Source: Palaemon carinicauda (lineage: Eukaryota; Arthropoda; Malacostraca; Decapoda; Palaemonidae). Taken from it: DNA of 64,000 nucleotides. Made by a program: the position numbers and the translations under genes. Location of the stretch: contig NC_090728.1 of assembly GCF_036898095.1 (NCBI RefSeq), forward strand, positions 88,809,514 through 88,873,513, written 5' to 3'. Within the stretch, counting starts at the first letter, position 1, and each line of letters opens with the position of its first letter. Positions 1-10,400 of the stretch are shown here, piece after piece. The notes beneath the pieces are model-generated. The model did no database searches. It was not told where the DNA came from and worked only from the letters and a program-made list of their open reading frames with translations.

Positions 1-38
1 ACTCATTTATTTTCCTTTCTTTACGGGAGGAACCCAAA

Positions 39-1974
39 ATGAAGTGCGAGGTGATCTTCCGTAACCACAGGAGTAGGAACTTCTGTGGTCACAAAATGTG
101 CAGGTCTCATGCCACCTGCACCATTACCACCGAAACCTTGCGGTACTGGGACCCCCAGAACTGCAACGCCTGCTTGGTTTCAACGACCCCAAGTCAACGG
201 AGTCGAGGGATGCAGCACGAGGAAAGCTGCGCAAGAGGGTACGAGGGTTCCAAAAGAACTCTCCGGGACTGTACTTACCTAACGACAGGATGCGTAGCTT
301 GCTGTTCCCTAAGGCGGGTAGTGAAGCTGTCGTGCCACAAACACGACCCGGACCTCCCTGCGTCCAGATTGCCATCGAGACGGATGTCAGTGAGGCGTTA
401 CAAGGCATGGACATCCACCAGGAGGAAAGGATGTCTGAAGTGTCCACGGACACTGAGAAGGGTCTCCTTAGGGATGATCCCGAGGAGGAGTCTACTCTGC
501 CTCCCAAAGAAGAAGAAGTCGAGTCGGAGTCCCTTCCGTCTGTGCCAGCACTGGAGCCGACACCTTCTACGTCTTCTGCTCCTACCCCTCCATTGGACAA
601 CATGAGCCAGGCAGTTTTGGCTCATATCACTGCACTGATGGAGAATATTCGCAAACAAGGCGAAGCAAGGGAAGCGAAGCTTGAAAAGGAGCTCCGTGAA
701 GCACGGATCGCCGCCTCTCGAGGGTCATTCAAGCGACTCAGAGTCCAAGACCTCCCACCCTGCTCCAAGACGAATCCCTGGAGGTACGCAGAGTATATGC
801 CGATTACCAACGGCAAGCTCTACATCTCTGAGAAGATAGGAGCCATCCCCTTAGACGACATCCAGTTCTGGCCGAGCTTCAATGCTTACCCTGACTGCTT
901 CATTCGACTGAAGCAGGAGCCAGCGTCAAAAGAAGAGACAGAACTGAAGGAGGTCATGGTTTTCGACAACGACAAGGCACAGGCTCTCTTGTCGAGCTGC
1001 CTGAAGAAGGCAGGCTACACAAACTCGAAAGTGTCCGCCTTAAGCAAGAAACACCGTACCTTTCTTGCTCCTGCTTTAATAGCCTTCCCCTTTACGTCGA
1101 AGGCATTTAAAGCTGTTGCAAAGGCAGTGGAGGCAGGCAAACCATGCCCTGCACTAGAGGAGCGTAGACCTCTGTCGTTAGCCCTGCCCATGGAAGAGAA
1201 GGAATGGAAGGAAGTCCACCTAACCTTCTCAGTAGGGAAGTTGGATGCAGATATCGCGGGACGGCAGTTCAGCGAAAATCTCCCGAAACTGTCAGACTTT
1301 CTCTTGCGCAGGGAGCAAGAGACGAAGGAGAGACTTGCTGCATCCCTATCCCTACAGAACTGCATAGAGATGTGTGCAGGCCAAAAAAGCACCCCAGACA
1401 TGCTCATGGTCCTGGCCAAAATGCATATGGCCACCCTAGTGAAGGACCTGTACGCTTTTATGAAAGCTAGGAGAGCCTGTAGAGAGTTTGTGTTTGTTGC
1501 AGCAACAGTAAAACAACGAACCCAGGAAGCTGATATCTTCCAACATCTGGGGTAAAGACCTCTTCCCAAATGAAGTGGTCAAAGAGGTAGTCGAGAAAGC
1601 CGCCACGGAGAAAAGGAATCTTCTCCAGAAGTGGGGCATCTCGTCAAAAAGGAAGTCTTCCCCGGATGAGGGTCCAAAACCTAAAAGGAAGACGAAGAAG
1701 CCTAGACTACCCTCTCGGCCTGCCCAGCAACATCCTACAGTCACCATGACCGCGGTGCCCCAAGTGGTTACTCAACCACAGACCACATTCCAAGTGGTGC
1801 CCCAGCAGCTGGTTGCCCAGTCACCAGCATTCAACCCTGGGTTTGAGAGGCAAACCACTACTTTTCGTCTGAAAGGTAGAGGCTCCCGACTGTCGGGGCT
1901 CCTCAAGACACCCCTCACGAGGTAGGGGAGGACGCGGTCAGGGAGGTAAACCCTCTGGACAACTGAAGCAATGA
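39..1974 (+). pseudogene. DIRS-like gag (ORF1), frameshifted
   Basis: Putative nucleocapsid-like protein of the element. The first 45 or so codons (from ATG 39) hold a Cys/His cluster: CGHKMC, HATC, then DPQNCNAC. After a frame change near 165-190 the protein continues through an acidic, Ser/Pro-rich stretch, a charged helix (about 600-720, KLEKELREARIAA) and a conserved globular domain to about 1550. A second frame change near 1551 leads into a basic tail, and a third near 1900 into an RGG-like Gly/Arg end (GRGGRGQGGK) stopping at TGA 1972. The globular part matches copy 4 at about 51390-51900 (FPFTSKAFKAVAKAVEAGK against FPFASKSYAAVEKAIREGK). Three frame changes make it non-functional as read. 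The function is inferred from position and homology between copies. Confidence 0.8.
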
Positions 1975-1975
1975 G

Positions 1976-4140
1976 ATGCTTCAGGTAGGAGGGAGACTCC
2001 AACACTTTCAGGATCGTTGGACCTTCGATCCTTGGGCCCACAGCCTAATCAAGAATGGACTAGGATGGAGATGGAACAAGTTTCCACCATCATTTCCTCA
2101 ATTCTTCCAACACTCCACCCCCTTACTGGAAGAATACACCTTAGAACTCTTGAGCAAACAGGTTATAAGGAGAGCAAAGTACATCAAATTCCAGGGAAGG
2201 CTGTTTTGTTTTCCCAAGAAGGACTCAGACAAACTCAGAATTATTCTGGACTTTGTCGCCACTCAACAAGTTCAGCGAGAACAGCAAGTTCAGGATGTTA
2301 ACCCTTCAATACATAAGGACCCTGTTACCAAAAGGGGTGTACACAGTCTCAATAGACCTGGCAAATGTTTACTGGCATCTCCCAGTCAGCTGCCCCCTCT
2401 CCTCCTACCTAGGATTCAAGTTACAGAAGAAAAAGTATGTCTTCAGAGCCATGCCCTTCGGACTAAACATAGCCCCAAGGATCTTCATGAAACTTGCAGA
2501 CGCAGTCATTCAACAACTACGCCTAGAAGGTGTTCAGGTAGCAGCGTACCTGGATGACTGGCTGATGTGGGCAGCATCCAGGACGGCTTGTCTGCAAGCA
2601 TCCAAGAAAGTGATCCACTTCCTGGAACATCTGGGATTCAAGATCAACTTCAAGAAGTCTCGACTCTCTCCAGCTCAGGAGTTTCAATGGCTGGGAATCC
2701 ATTGGAACTTGAAGTCACACCGCCTCTCCATTCCCCCAGGGAAGAGGAGAGAAATCGCGGGGTCTGTCAAGAGACTACTGAAATCCAACAGGATCTCAAG
2801 ACGCCAACAGGAAAGAGTACTGAGCTCTCTCCAGTTTGCAGCAGTAACAGACCCAGTGCTAGGAGCACAGCTGAAATATGCATCAGGAGTCTGGAGAAGA
2901 TACGCATCAAACGCTCGAAGAGATCTACAAAGACCGATACCGACCTTACTGCGATCACTTCTCAAGCCGTGGTCGAAGGTCAAGAGCTTAACGAGGACCG
3001 TGCCCTTGCAACCACCTCCACCATCGGTGACCATCCACACGGATGCCTTGATGGAAGGATGGGGAGGTCACTCCCATCAAAGGAAAGCCCAAGGGACTTG
3101 GTCATCCCTGTTCAAGACCTTTCACATCAATATTCTGGAGGCCATGGCAGTCCTCCTGTCATTGAAAAAACTTTCCCCTCGCAGATCAGCCCACATCAGG
3201 CTGGTCTTGGACAGCGAAGTGATAGTGAGATGTCTGAACCGACAAGGCTCGAAATCGCCCCACATCAACCATGTGATGTTAGCCATCTTTCGTTTATCGA
3301 AAAACAAGAGATGGCACTTATCAGCAGTTCACCTACAAGGGTTCCGCAATGTGACAGCAGATGCTCTGTCCAGGCTAAAGCCGAAAGAGCCAGAAAGGTC
3401 CCTTGACGCAGACTCATTCTCCTTCATCTTGGAACAAGTCCCGGAACTGCAGATCAACCTCTTCGCGACGAGCGACAACAAGAAACTACCTCGATATGTA
3501 GCCCCATACGAGGACCCTATGGCGGAGGCGACGGACGCTATGTCCCTTGATTGGAATGAATGGACCCGGATTTACCTGTTCCCTCCAACCAATCTCCCAC
3601 TGAAGGTCCTCAACAAGCTGAGATCCTTCAAGGGAACGGCAGCTCTAGTGGCCCAGGAGCAACTGGTTCCCTCTGGTGATGGAACTGAAGCAGAGGCTGG
3701 TCCCTCTTCTGAACCCAGCTCTATCTCAACTGGTTCAGAAGTCCACTGTCTTCGCTTCATCACAGAGAACCCAAAACCTTCATCTCATGATTTTCTCGCC
3801 TTAGTGGTTAAGAAAAGATTTGGGATCTCAAAAGGCAGTATAGACTTCTTAGAAGAATACAAGTCCAAGTCAACCAGAAGACAATACGAATCGTCTTGGA
3901 AAAAGCAGGTTGCTTTCGTTAAAGCAAAAAGGCCGAAAGAGATCTCAATAGACTTCTGTCTGTCCTTCTACATCCACCTTCATGAACAAGGCCTGGCTGC
4001 CAACACGATAACTACGTGTAAGTTTGCCTTGACTAGACCTCTTCTATACGCCTTCCAAGTGGACCTGACGAACGAAATCTTTAACAAGATCCCGAAGGCA
4101 TGCGCTAGAATTAGACCTGCAGCCCTCCGAAGCCCATTTC
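1976..4140 (+). pseudogene. DIRS-like pol: reverse transcriptase, RNase H, methyltransferase-like segment
   Basis: Copies the element RNA into DNA. The RT amino terminus runs from ATG 1976 in one frame (KLRIILDF near 2236), then shifts near 2255 into the frame that stays open to 4181. Visible RT features are VSIDLANVYWHLPV near 2350, the MPFGLNIAPRIF segment near 2450 and the catalytic YLDDWLMW at about 2547. RNase H follows with its acidic residues in HTDALMEGWGGH (3037), NILEAMAVL (3129), LVLDSEVIV (3202) and ADALSRL (3358). Then comes the segment DIRS elements carry before the recombinase (INLFATSDNKKLPRYV, about 3450). From 3790 the amino-terminal core-binding part of the recombinase is in the same frame (STRRQYESSWKKQVAF). 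One frameshift inside RT disables it. Confidence 0.88.
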
Positions 4141-4471
4141 ATGGTCCTTGGACAAGGTCCTACACTATGCTTCAACCTTGAACAATGAAGATTGTTCTCT
4201 TAAGGATCTAACCCAAAAAGTTATTTTCCTGTTCGCTATAGCCTCAGGGGCTAGAGTTAGTGAAATAGTAGCCATATCAAGAGACGAGGGCCATATTCAG
4301 TTCACAGAAGCGGGAGAACTGAATCTCTTTCCTGATCCTACCTTTCTCGCCAAGAACGAGCTACCCACTATGAGACGGGGTCCCTGGAGAATATGCCCTC
4401 TGAAGGAAGATATCTCTCTGTGTCCAGTAGAATGTCTAAAGGTCTATCTTCGAAGAACTTCAGACGAATGA
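4130..4471 (+). pseudogene. DIRS-like tyrosine recombinase, C-terminal part, truncated
   Basis: Continues the recombinase begun in the pol frame, displaced to another frame at about 4130 (SWSLDKVLHYAST). The arginine box is visible as IASGARVSEIVAISRD near 4240-4280, holding the first catalytic Arg of the R...HxxR...Y family. The reading stops at TGA 4469-4471, before the HxxR box and the nucleophilic Tyr. Compared with copy 2, which keeps HDVR and HYL, about 120 residues are missing. The break coincides with the end of recognisable element sequence, so this is a structural truncation and not only a stop codon. Confidence 0.82.
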
Positions 4472-6462
4472 GAAATGGTAGCTAATGATAATTATTCTCT
4501 TTATACCACTTTTAGAACCATATGTAGGTACATGTAAAAGGTGGTTTTACAGACAACAGGTACATTATGCATTTTCCCATTCAAAGTTATGTTTTGCATA
4601 AAAACATTATACGGGGTATAGATCTTGCACTGTACAACATAGTATTCCTTATGTGAATACTGTAGTTTTTAAGGTAAAAGAAAAGCAAAAAAAATGTATG
4701 GATGGTTTTAATTTTTACATATGTATAATAGATGTTGAAAATAACATTCACCTCAAGTTACTTAAAAGTGTAGCAATAGGCAACAATGAGGATCTGACTA
4801 GCTGCATCTTCACTTGTCTGCAACTCTGATAAACTATATATACATTTTGTGTGCAACACCAGTGACTTACACTGAAATGCTATCACTGAATCCTCTTTTA
4901 CCTCAAATTACATGACAAGCCTACATTCAGTATTCTTATTTCCTTGATTACAAATAAATGCCTAAGCTTGTGAAATGCCTCTTTTTATGACTTATGATTT
5001 GTTATGCATATATCACACCTTTGCACTTTTAAGAAATATCCGCATACCTGTGACATCCATATCTGGTTCTCCTAATCTGGTCTCTTAGTACAATGTGAAA
5101 TGTATATTCACTATGCACATTTTGAGTAAAAAATAAGCATAAAATTCTAATTTTCCTTGTGCTACAATGACAGCCAGGCATGTATCAAAATTTAAACCCA
5201 AATCTCAGTAACGCACAGCAAACCACAAGTCACTTTAAAGAAAGTCCAATTTTAAGTCCCATAAACTGCACAAGGACGTAAAATAAAAGTAACTGAAGTG
5301 AAAAATTATAATTCTGAACAATGCAAAGAATAGTAAAAATAAGACTCACAAATTCAAAATTCATAAAATATTTGTCAATGTTTTCACAATATATGCCCTC
5401 ATTTGCCATATAAAATCTGGAATTTCTTTGTCACAGGGTATTACCTCAAAAGTAAACTGTACCTTTTATCAAATGAGTGGTCATGTATCAGTTGCAAATC
5501 CTCATTGTTATTTTTCCACATAGCAGACTGGCATAACATGTATCCTTGCCATATTTACTGCCTGAAAACAATACCTTCAAATTTAGTTTGAGTAGCTACA
5601 TTTTTACAGAAGCAACATATTAACAACCTTCTTTCTGTACTGTACTTATAAATCAGATGTAAAATCAAAACAGGCTTTAATTTGATACAATGGGTGACTA
5701 TGAATTTTTTCATGAGTTGGAAAATGCAATAAGATAGTTGAGTATAATGTAATACATTATATCTACACAACATTGTACTATGCAGGAATGTAGAGCAGTG
5801 AGACTGTGTGCACATAGTGTATCACCAAAGTCTGGTTCCAGTTCAGATAATTTCTATATCACAGAAATTCATACTACTTATAGGTATAAAACAATTCAGA
5901 AGATCAATTTTTAGTATCTGAATACCTCTGTAAAAATGACAACCCATATTTAGGGAATAAAATACAGTAGAGTTACCTTTTACACATGCTTTTTTACTAT
6001 GACCATGATCATGTTTAGACTGAAAACCTCTGGTTGTTTGAGTTACATTTCTTTAGTGTCCTGCAAGTTTCTTAAATTAGTTTCAGAAAAATATTTAAAT
6101 TATAAAAATAATTCTGGTTTCTCATTCACAAATCCCTTATTTCACATAAGTTACATGAATAGGTAATTTAGGTAAGTGCTTATAAGTTGGCAAATTAATC
6201 ATGCAGTCATTCTCAATGGCAATTATTAACTGTGCTCAAGGGATATTGCATTATCTTGAACTCTGATGCTATTTGATAACTTAGAACCAAAGGGATTTTT
6301 TTTACAGAGAAAATGTCTGTGGGGCTGGGACAACAAAACTAGTTCAATTTATGGCAATCAATTGTAAATTGTGTATGTATTACTTTACTTATGGTAACTT
6401 GTAATACGTGGGATACAATGTGAATGAGAATGCATTAAACAGGTAATGTACATCCACACCTT
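4472..6462. other. Gene-free AT-rich DNA
   Basis: AT-rich sequence with scattered stops in all frames. The open frames at 5403-5591 (+) and 5555-5815 (-) are short, carry no recognisable motif and are best treated as chance. No terminal repeat of DIRS copy 1 was found here. Confidence 0.7.
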
Positions 6463-7191
6463 GTGGCATGGTGCAAGTTATGGGGTATGAAGTTGAATCC
6501 TAACAAAACTCAAAGTATGATTGTAAGTAGGTCAAGGACAGTGGCTCCTCAACATCCGGATCTCAGTATTGATAATGTTTCTTTAAATTTGTATGACTCT
6601 TTCAAAATTTTAGGTGTGTTTCTCGATAGCAAATTTACTTTTGAGAAACATATAAGGTCTGTGTCTTCTTCAATTGCACAAAAAATTGGCTTATTGAGAA
6701 AGTCTTTTAAGATATTTGGTGATCAATCTATTCTGAAGAAGTGTTTTAATTCTTTTATTCTACCTTGTTTTGAGTATTGTTCTCCTGTCTGGTCTTCAGC
6801 TGCTGATTCTCATCTTAATTTGTTGGACAGAAACTTACGGTCTATTAAATTTCTTATTCCTGATCTAGATATTAATCTCTGGCACCGTCGTTCAATTAGT
6901 TCATTATGCATGTTGCATAAGATTTTTCATAACTCTGACCATCCTTTACATTCAGATCTCCCTGGACAATTCTATCCTGTTCGTAATACTAGGCAGGCAG
7001 TTAATTCTAATAGCCAGGCCTTCTCCATCACGAGGCTCAATACTATACAGTACTCTAGAAGTTTTATTCCAGCTGTTACCAAGTTGTGGAATGATCTTCC
7101 TAATCGGGTTGTTGAATCAGTAGAACTTCAAAAGTTCAAAGTGGGAGCAAATGCTTTTTTGTTGACCAGGCGGACACGAGTCTTTTTATAG
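6463..7191 (+). pseudogene. LINE ORF2 C-terminal fragment (end of reverse transcriptase)
   Basis: About 240 codons, open to the natural stop at 7189-7191. The fragment starts just downstream of the YADD box position (WGMKLNPNKTQSMIVSRSR is the region after the catalytic Asp pair) and includes FKILGVFLDSKFTFEKH and the thumb/C-terminal part (SFILPCFEYCSPVWSSAA; LWHRRSISSLCMLHKIF). In the long copy the equivalent reading has a TAG in place of the Trp codon (WCKL*G), a one-base loss near 56848 and a TAG after CMLH, so this fragment is the better template for the family 3' end. It cannot encode an active enzyme because the catalytic core is absent. The ATG at 6463 lies at the truncation point and is probably fortuitous. 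Confidence 0.85.
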
Positions 7192-7422
7192 TTTATATAT
7201 GACATATTTGTTTTTGACGTTGTTAGTAGTTTGTATATGACATATCTGTTATGACGTTACTTTTTTTAGAATGATTTATTGTTAATTTGTTCTCTTCAGT
7301 TATTTATTTCCTTATTTCCTTTCCTCACTGGGCTATTTTTCCCTATTGGAGCCCCTGGGCTTATAGCATCTTGCTTTTCCAATTAGGGTTGTAGCTTGGA
7401 TAGTAATAATAATAATAATAAT
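6463..7422 (+). mobile_element. CR1/L2-like LINE fragment, 5'-truncated
   Basis: A 3' fragment of the same LINE family as the long copy at 53980-57695. Homology begins abruptly at about 6465 (GCATGGTGCAA) in the middle of the RT, which is the usual 5' truncation left by target-primed reverse transcription. The fragment keeps the end of ORF2, the 3' UTR (CACTGGGCTATTTTTCCCT, near 7328) and the terminal GTTGTAGCTTGGATAG followed by a TAA tract at 7403-7422. The two copies are nearly identical base for base over long stretches, which suggests recent activity. Confidence 0.9.
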
Positions 7423-10400
7423 CTGTTATTTCTGGAAATTCTTAATGTAATTAGCTGTTTTCTCAATCGCATACCCGTTAATACAGTATATCCCTTGAAT
7501 TAAAGGTAATAAAGTCCAACTGACATTGCAATCAGAATTCCTTAATTGCTAGCATGGTAGGGAAGTTTCTCATGAATAAAGGGCTGAAAGTAAAAATCTT
7601 ATTTGCTGAATCCTAGCTTTCTTAAAAATGAAATCTTGATTCTAGACACATGAGCATTCAAGAGTACTTTTCGCTTCTTGGGGGCTAGTGCTGACAGTAC
7701 ATTGTAGGCACTAATAAAGGATCTTTGTAGCATCACTTCTGCCTTTAGCTATAGCAACTTGATTTTGATAAATGGAATTTTAATTTCTATTCATTGAAGA
7801 TTTTTATCTTATGCTTTCTTTGTTTATCACTTATATTTACTATGCAACTTTTTTTTAGCCCACTAATTTCTCTTCTTATTTTCTTCCATACTGCTATCCA
7901 ACCTCCTCTTCATTTTTTACTTCATAGTACAACTACTGAGGGAGGAAGCGATATGGCATCATATATTTGGTGACCAAAGGACATAAATGGGCTTGTGCAT
8001 CTTAAGGTTTAAGATATAATTTAATTCAGACATTGGCAGTAAATTTATCAGACTTAAAACAGCCACTTTCCATCATGCCTTACAACAAAACCTATTTGAG
8101 CAATGTGTAACATTTCCTGCTCTACCTAATCCTGGTTTGTCTAACAGCCAAAATAAAAGGCGATTGTATTGGAAAAAAACTTCATATATGTCACTACAGT
8201 ACAGTTAAAGTTGGGCGATGAAACAATTCCTTTAGGATTGTTTGATATGGCTTCTACATACAGCACCTTCAAAATAAATTTAGTACCCAACAGTCTCATT
8301 TAGTAGCTCTATCACATCCACATGATTTGTATCTAATCAATATTTTTTTTGATTAACTGCACTCGTGTTCTCAAATTATGGATATTAGTTTTGTTAGGTC
8401 CACACTACATCTTTAACAGGAACTTTTCCCATTGTTGTTATCCTAGCCCCTTCTCTTGAGTGAGATCTTGTAACTTCTTGTCTTACAAGGCTGGAAGCCA
8501 TTTGTAATTCCCTCAAAAATCTTAATTTACAGCTTTTATAAAATTTTCCATTCCTTGTCCAGATACAACATCTGGGGACTCACTGCTAGCCCACGATGAC
8601 TTCATAATTTGGGAAATATTAAGGCACTAAGTACTTTACTACCAACTGATGTTAGTCACCTAGTTGCAGACTCCATTATCCCTTAGAACTGAGTATACAT
8701 TGATTAATCAACTAAATCACTATAAACACTTAAGATTTCAAGCTGTTAGATTTATTTTAAATTACAGTAGTGTTCACTTTGACCACCGTATAAATATAAT
8801 TTTCAAAAATGAGGATAACTTATTGTTAGAAGTAAAATACTGTAATAATGTACAAATAAATCCAACTAATCATTAGCTTTGGATCATGGGTCAGTGCACC
8901 AAGTACAAAAATCAAAAGTGAAGTAAATTCTATATTTCTGGAATGGTTCTTTCCTTGAAGATTTCAATTTCAATACATTTATTAATTGATGGATTATTTG
9001 GACTAGGAAGATAATATGATTTCTCCCCCCCCCACCATGTATTTAAATTTAAGTACGTGTACCAACTACTGCAATGCATTATTCTTTATTCTGCATTATT
9101 CATGTACTGTAAATGTATATTCAAATACCGTAACACTGCTCTTGTTTAATGGTTGTGTCATTAACTGTTCCTATTGTTAGTTCATGGAAAACTAACTATT
9201 TGCTTGCATTCTTGATGTGTTAGTCTTATTCAGTCATATGCCAACTTCTGATGAAGGTTTAAAGTGTAACCTATTTGAATGTAGATAGTGTGAATATTAG
9301 GCTAACTTTCTGTGATCTTTGTTTATTTCTTTAATGAGAAATTGTTACACAGTACTTTCTCTAATGATGTAAGAATGAATACAAAAAAATAAATTCAGTC
9401 GAATTTTATAAACATGTAGATCTCTTGGTACATAGCCTGGATGAGAGATTGGTGTCAAGGGAAAAAAAACATCTCACAAATTGTCACATCACACACCCAT
9501 GGCCTTGATCTCTAAACCAATGGTAACCTCATCAATTTTGCAGAAAGAATTGTCACTGTTCCCCTCTGCTGCTGCACAGTGTGAAAGTAACTAAATGTAA
9601 GGCAAGGCAGAATTATTTTGGGCCGGTATTGACTTTGAAATTATCAGTGCAGATATTGAAACCAAGTCAGCAGCAGGAACTCTTTAATAATAACAGATGA
9701 TACTCGTTCAAAGCCGCCCTTTGATTCCATCTCGGGCAAATTTTTTTTCATTACAGGGAAGTTGTTACTCATTGACATGCTTGTCCTGTCATCATTTTCA
9801 GCACAGATAATAATGCTGCTTCTAATAATATCAGCATTTGTCACTACTTCCAGGAATTTGCTCTTCCCTCCCACTATTAGGAAAGTGACAAAAGACCAAA
9901 GCACATTAGCAGCAAGTTCTTGGAATTTACAGTTATGGAGATTTACATGGTGACCTTGCCCCATTATCATTAGTCAAATGGTAATGTCAAGACTGCTGTG
10001 AAGACCATCAAATATCTCATCCTGATACTGGCCAATGTCAGGTTACATCTATTGTGAAGAGATTAACAGATTTTTTGGTGCTTCAGTACACTTCCAATTT
10101 CACAGTCTGTTTGCCTGCCCAGGATGTGTATCCCTGCCCATAGACTGTCGTTCTCAAAGGAAAATGGCAGTCCATGACTGCAGACTGTGACTACCTCTCC
10201 TATACCCGGGTTGTGTCACAAAAGTTAGGATCAAAGACCTGACATCTCACTACTGGGAAATGATTGTGGTGCTAATGGATTTCTGGTGAGGTCAGTCTCC
10301 CTAGTGGCTGGGTGTGGTGGTAAAATTTGCATCTCTTTCGTACAGTGCTGACCCCTCTCTTCAATGTAGCTGCTTCCTTGGACCATAAAAGGCAATCCTC

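Larger units (their letters stand above)
1..4471 (+). mobile_element. DIRS-like YR retrotransposon, copy 1 (3'-truncated)
   Basis: The order gag, reverse transcriptase, RNase H, methyltransferase-like segment and tyrosine recombinase is that of DIRS-like retrotransposons, which integrate with a recombinase rather than an integrase. The window opens inside or just before gag, so the left terminal repeat is not visible. Homology stops inside the recombinase at about 4471, where AT-rich unrelated DNA begins, and no right terminal repeat or internal complementary region follows. The element is therefore 3'-truncated and cannot move by itself. Its protein sequence is closer to copy 4 (50752-53501) than to copy 2 (30772-38933). 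Confidence 0.88.

Noticed and set aside
9644..9970. 108-codon minus-strand open frame
   Set aside because: No recognisable domain, no splice context, and length compatible with chance; kept only as a mention in the gene-free interval.
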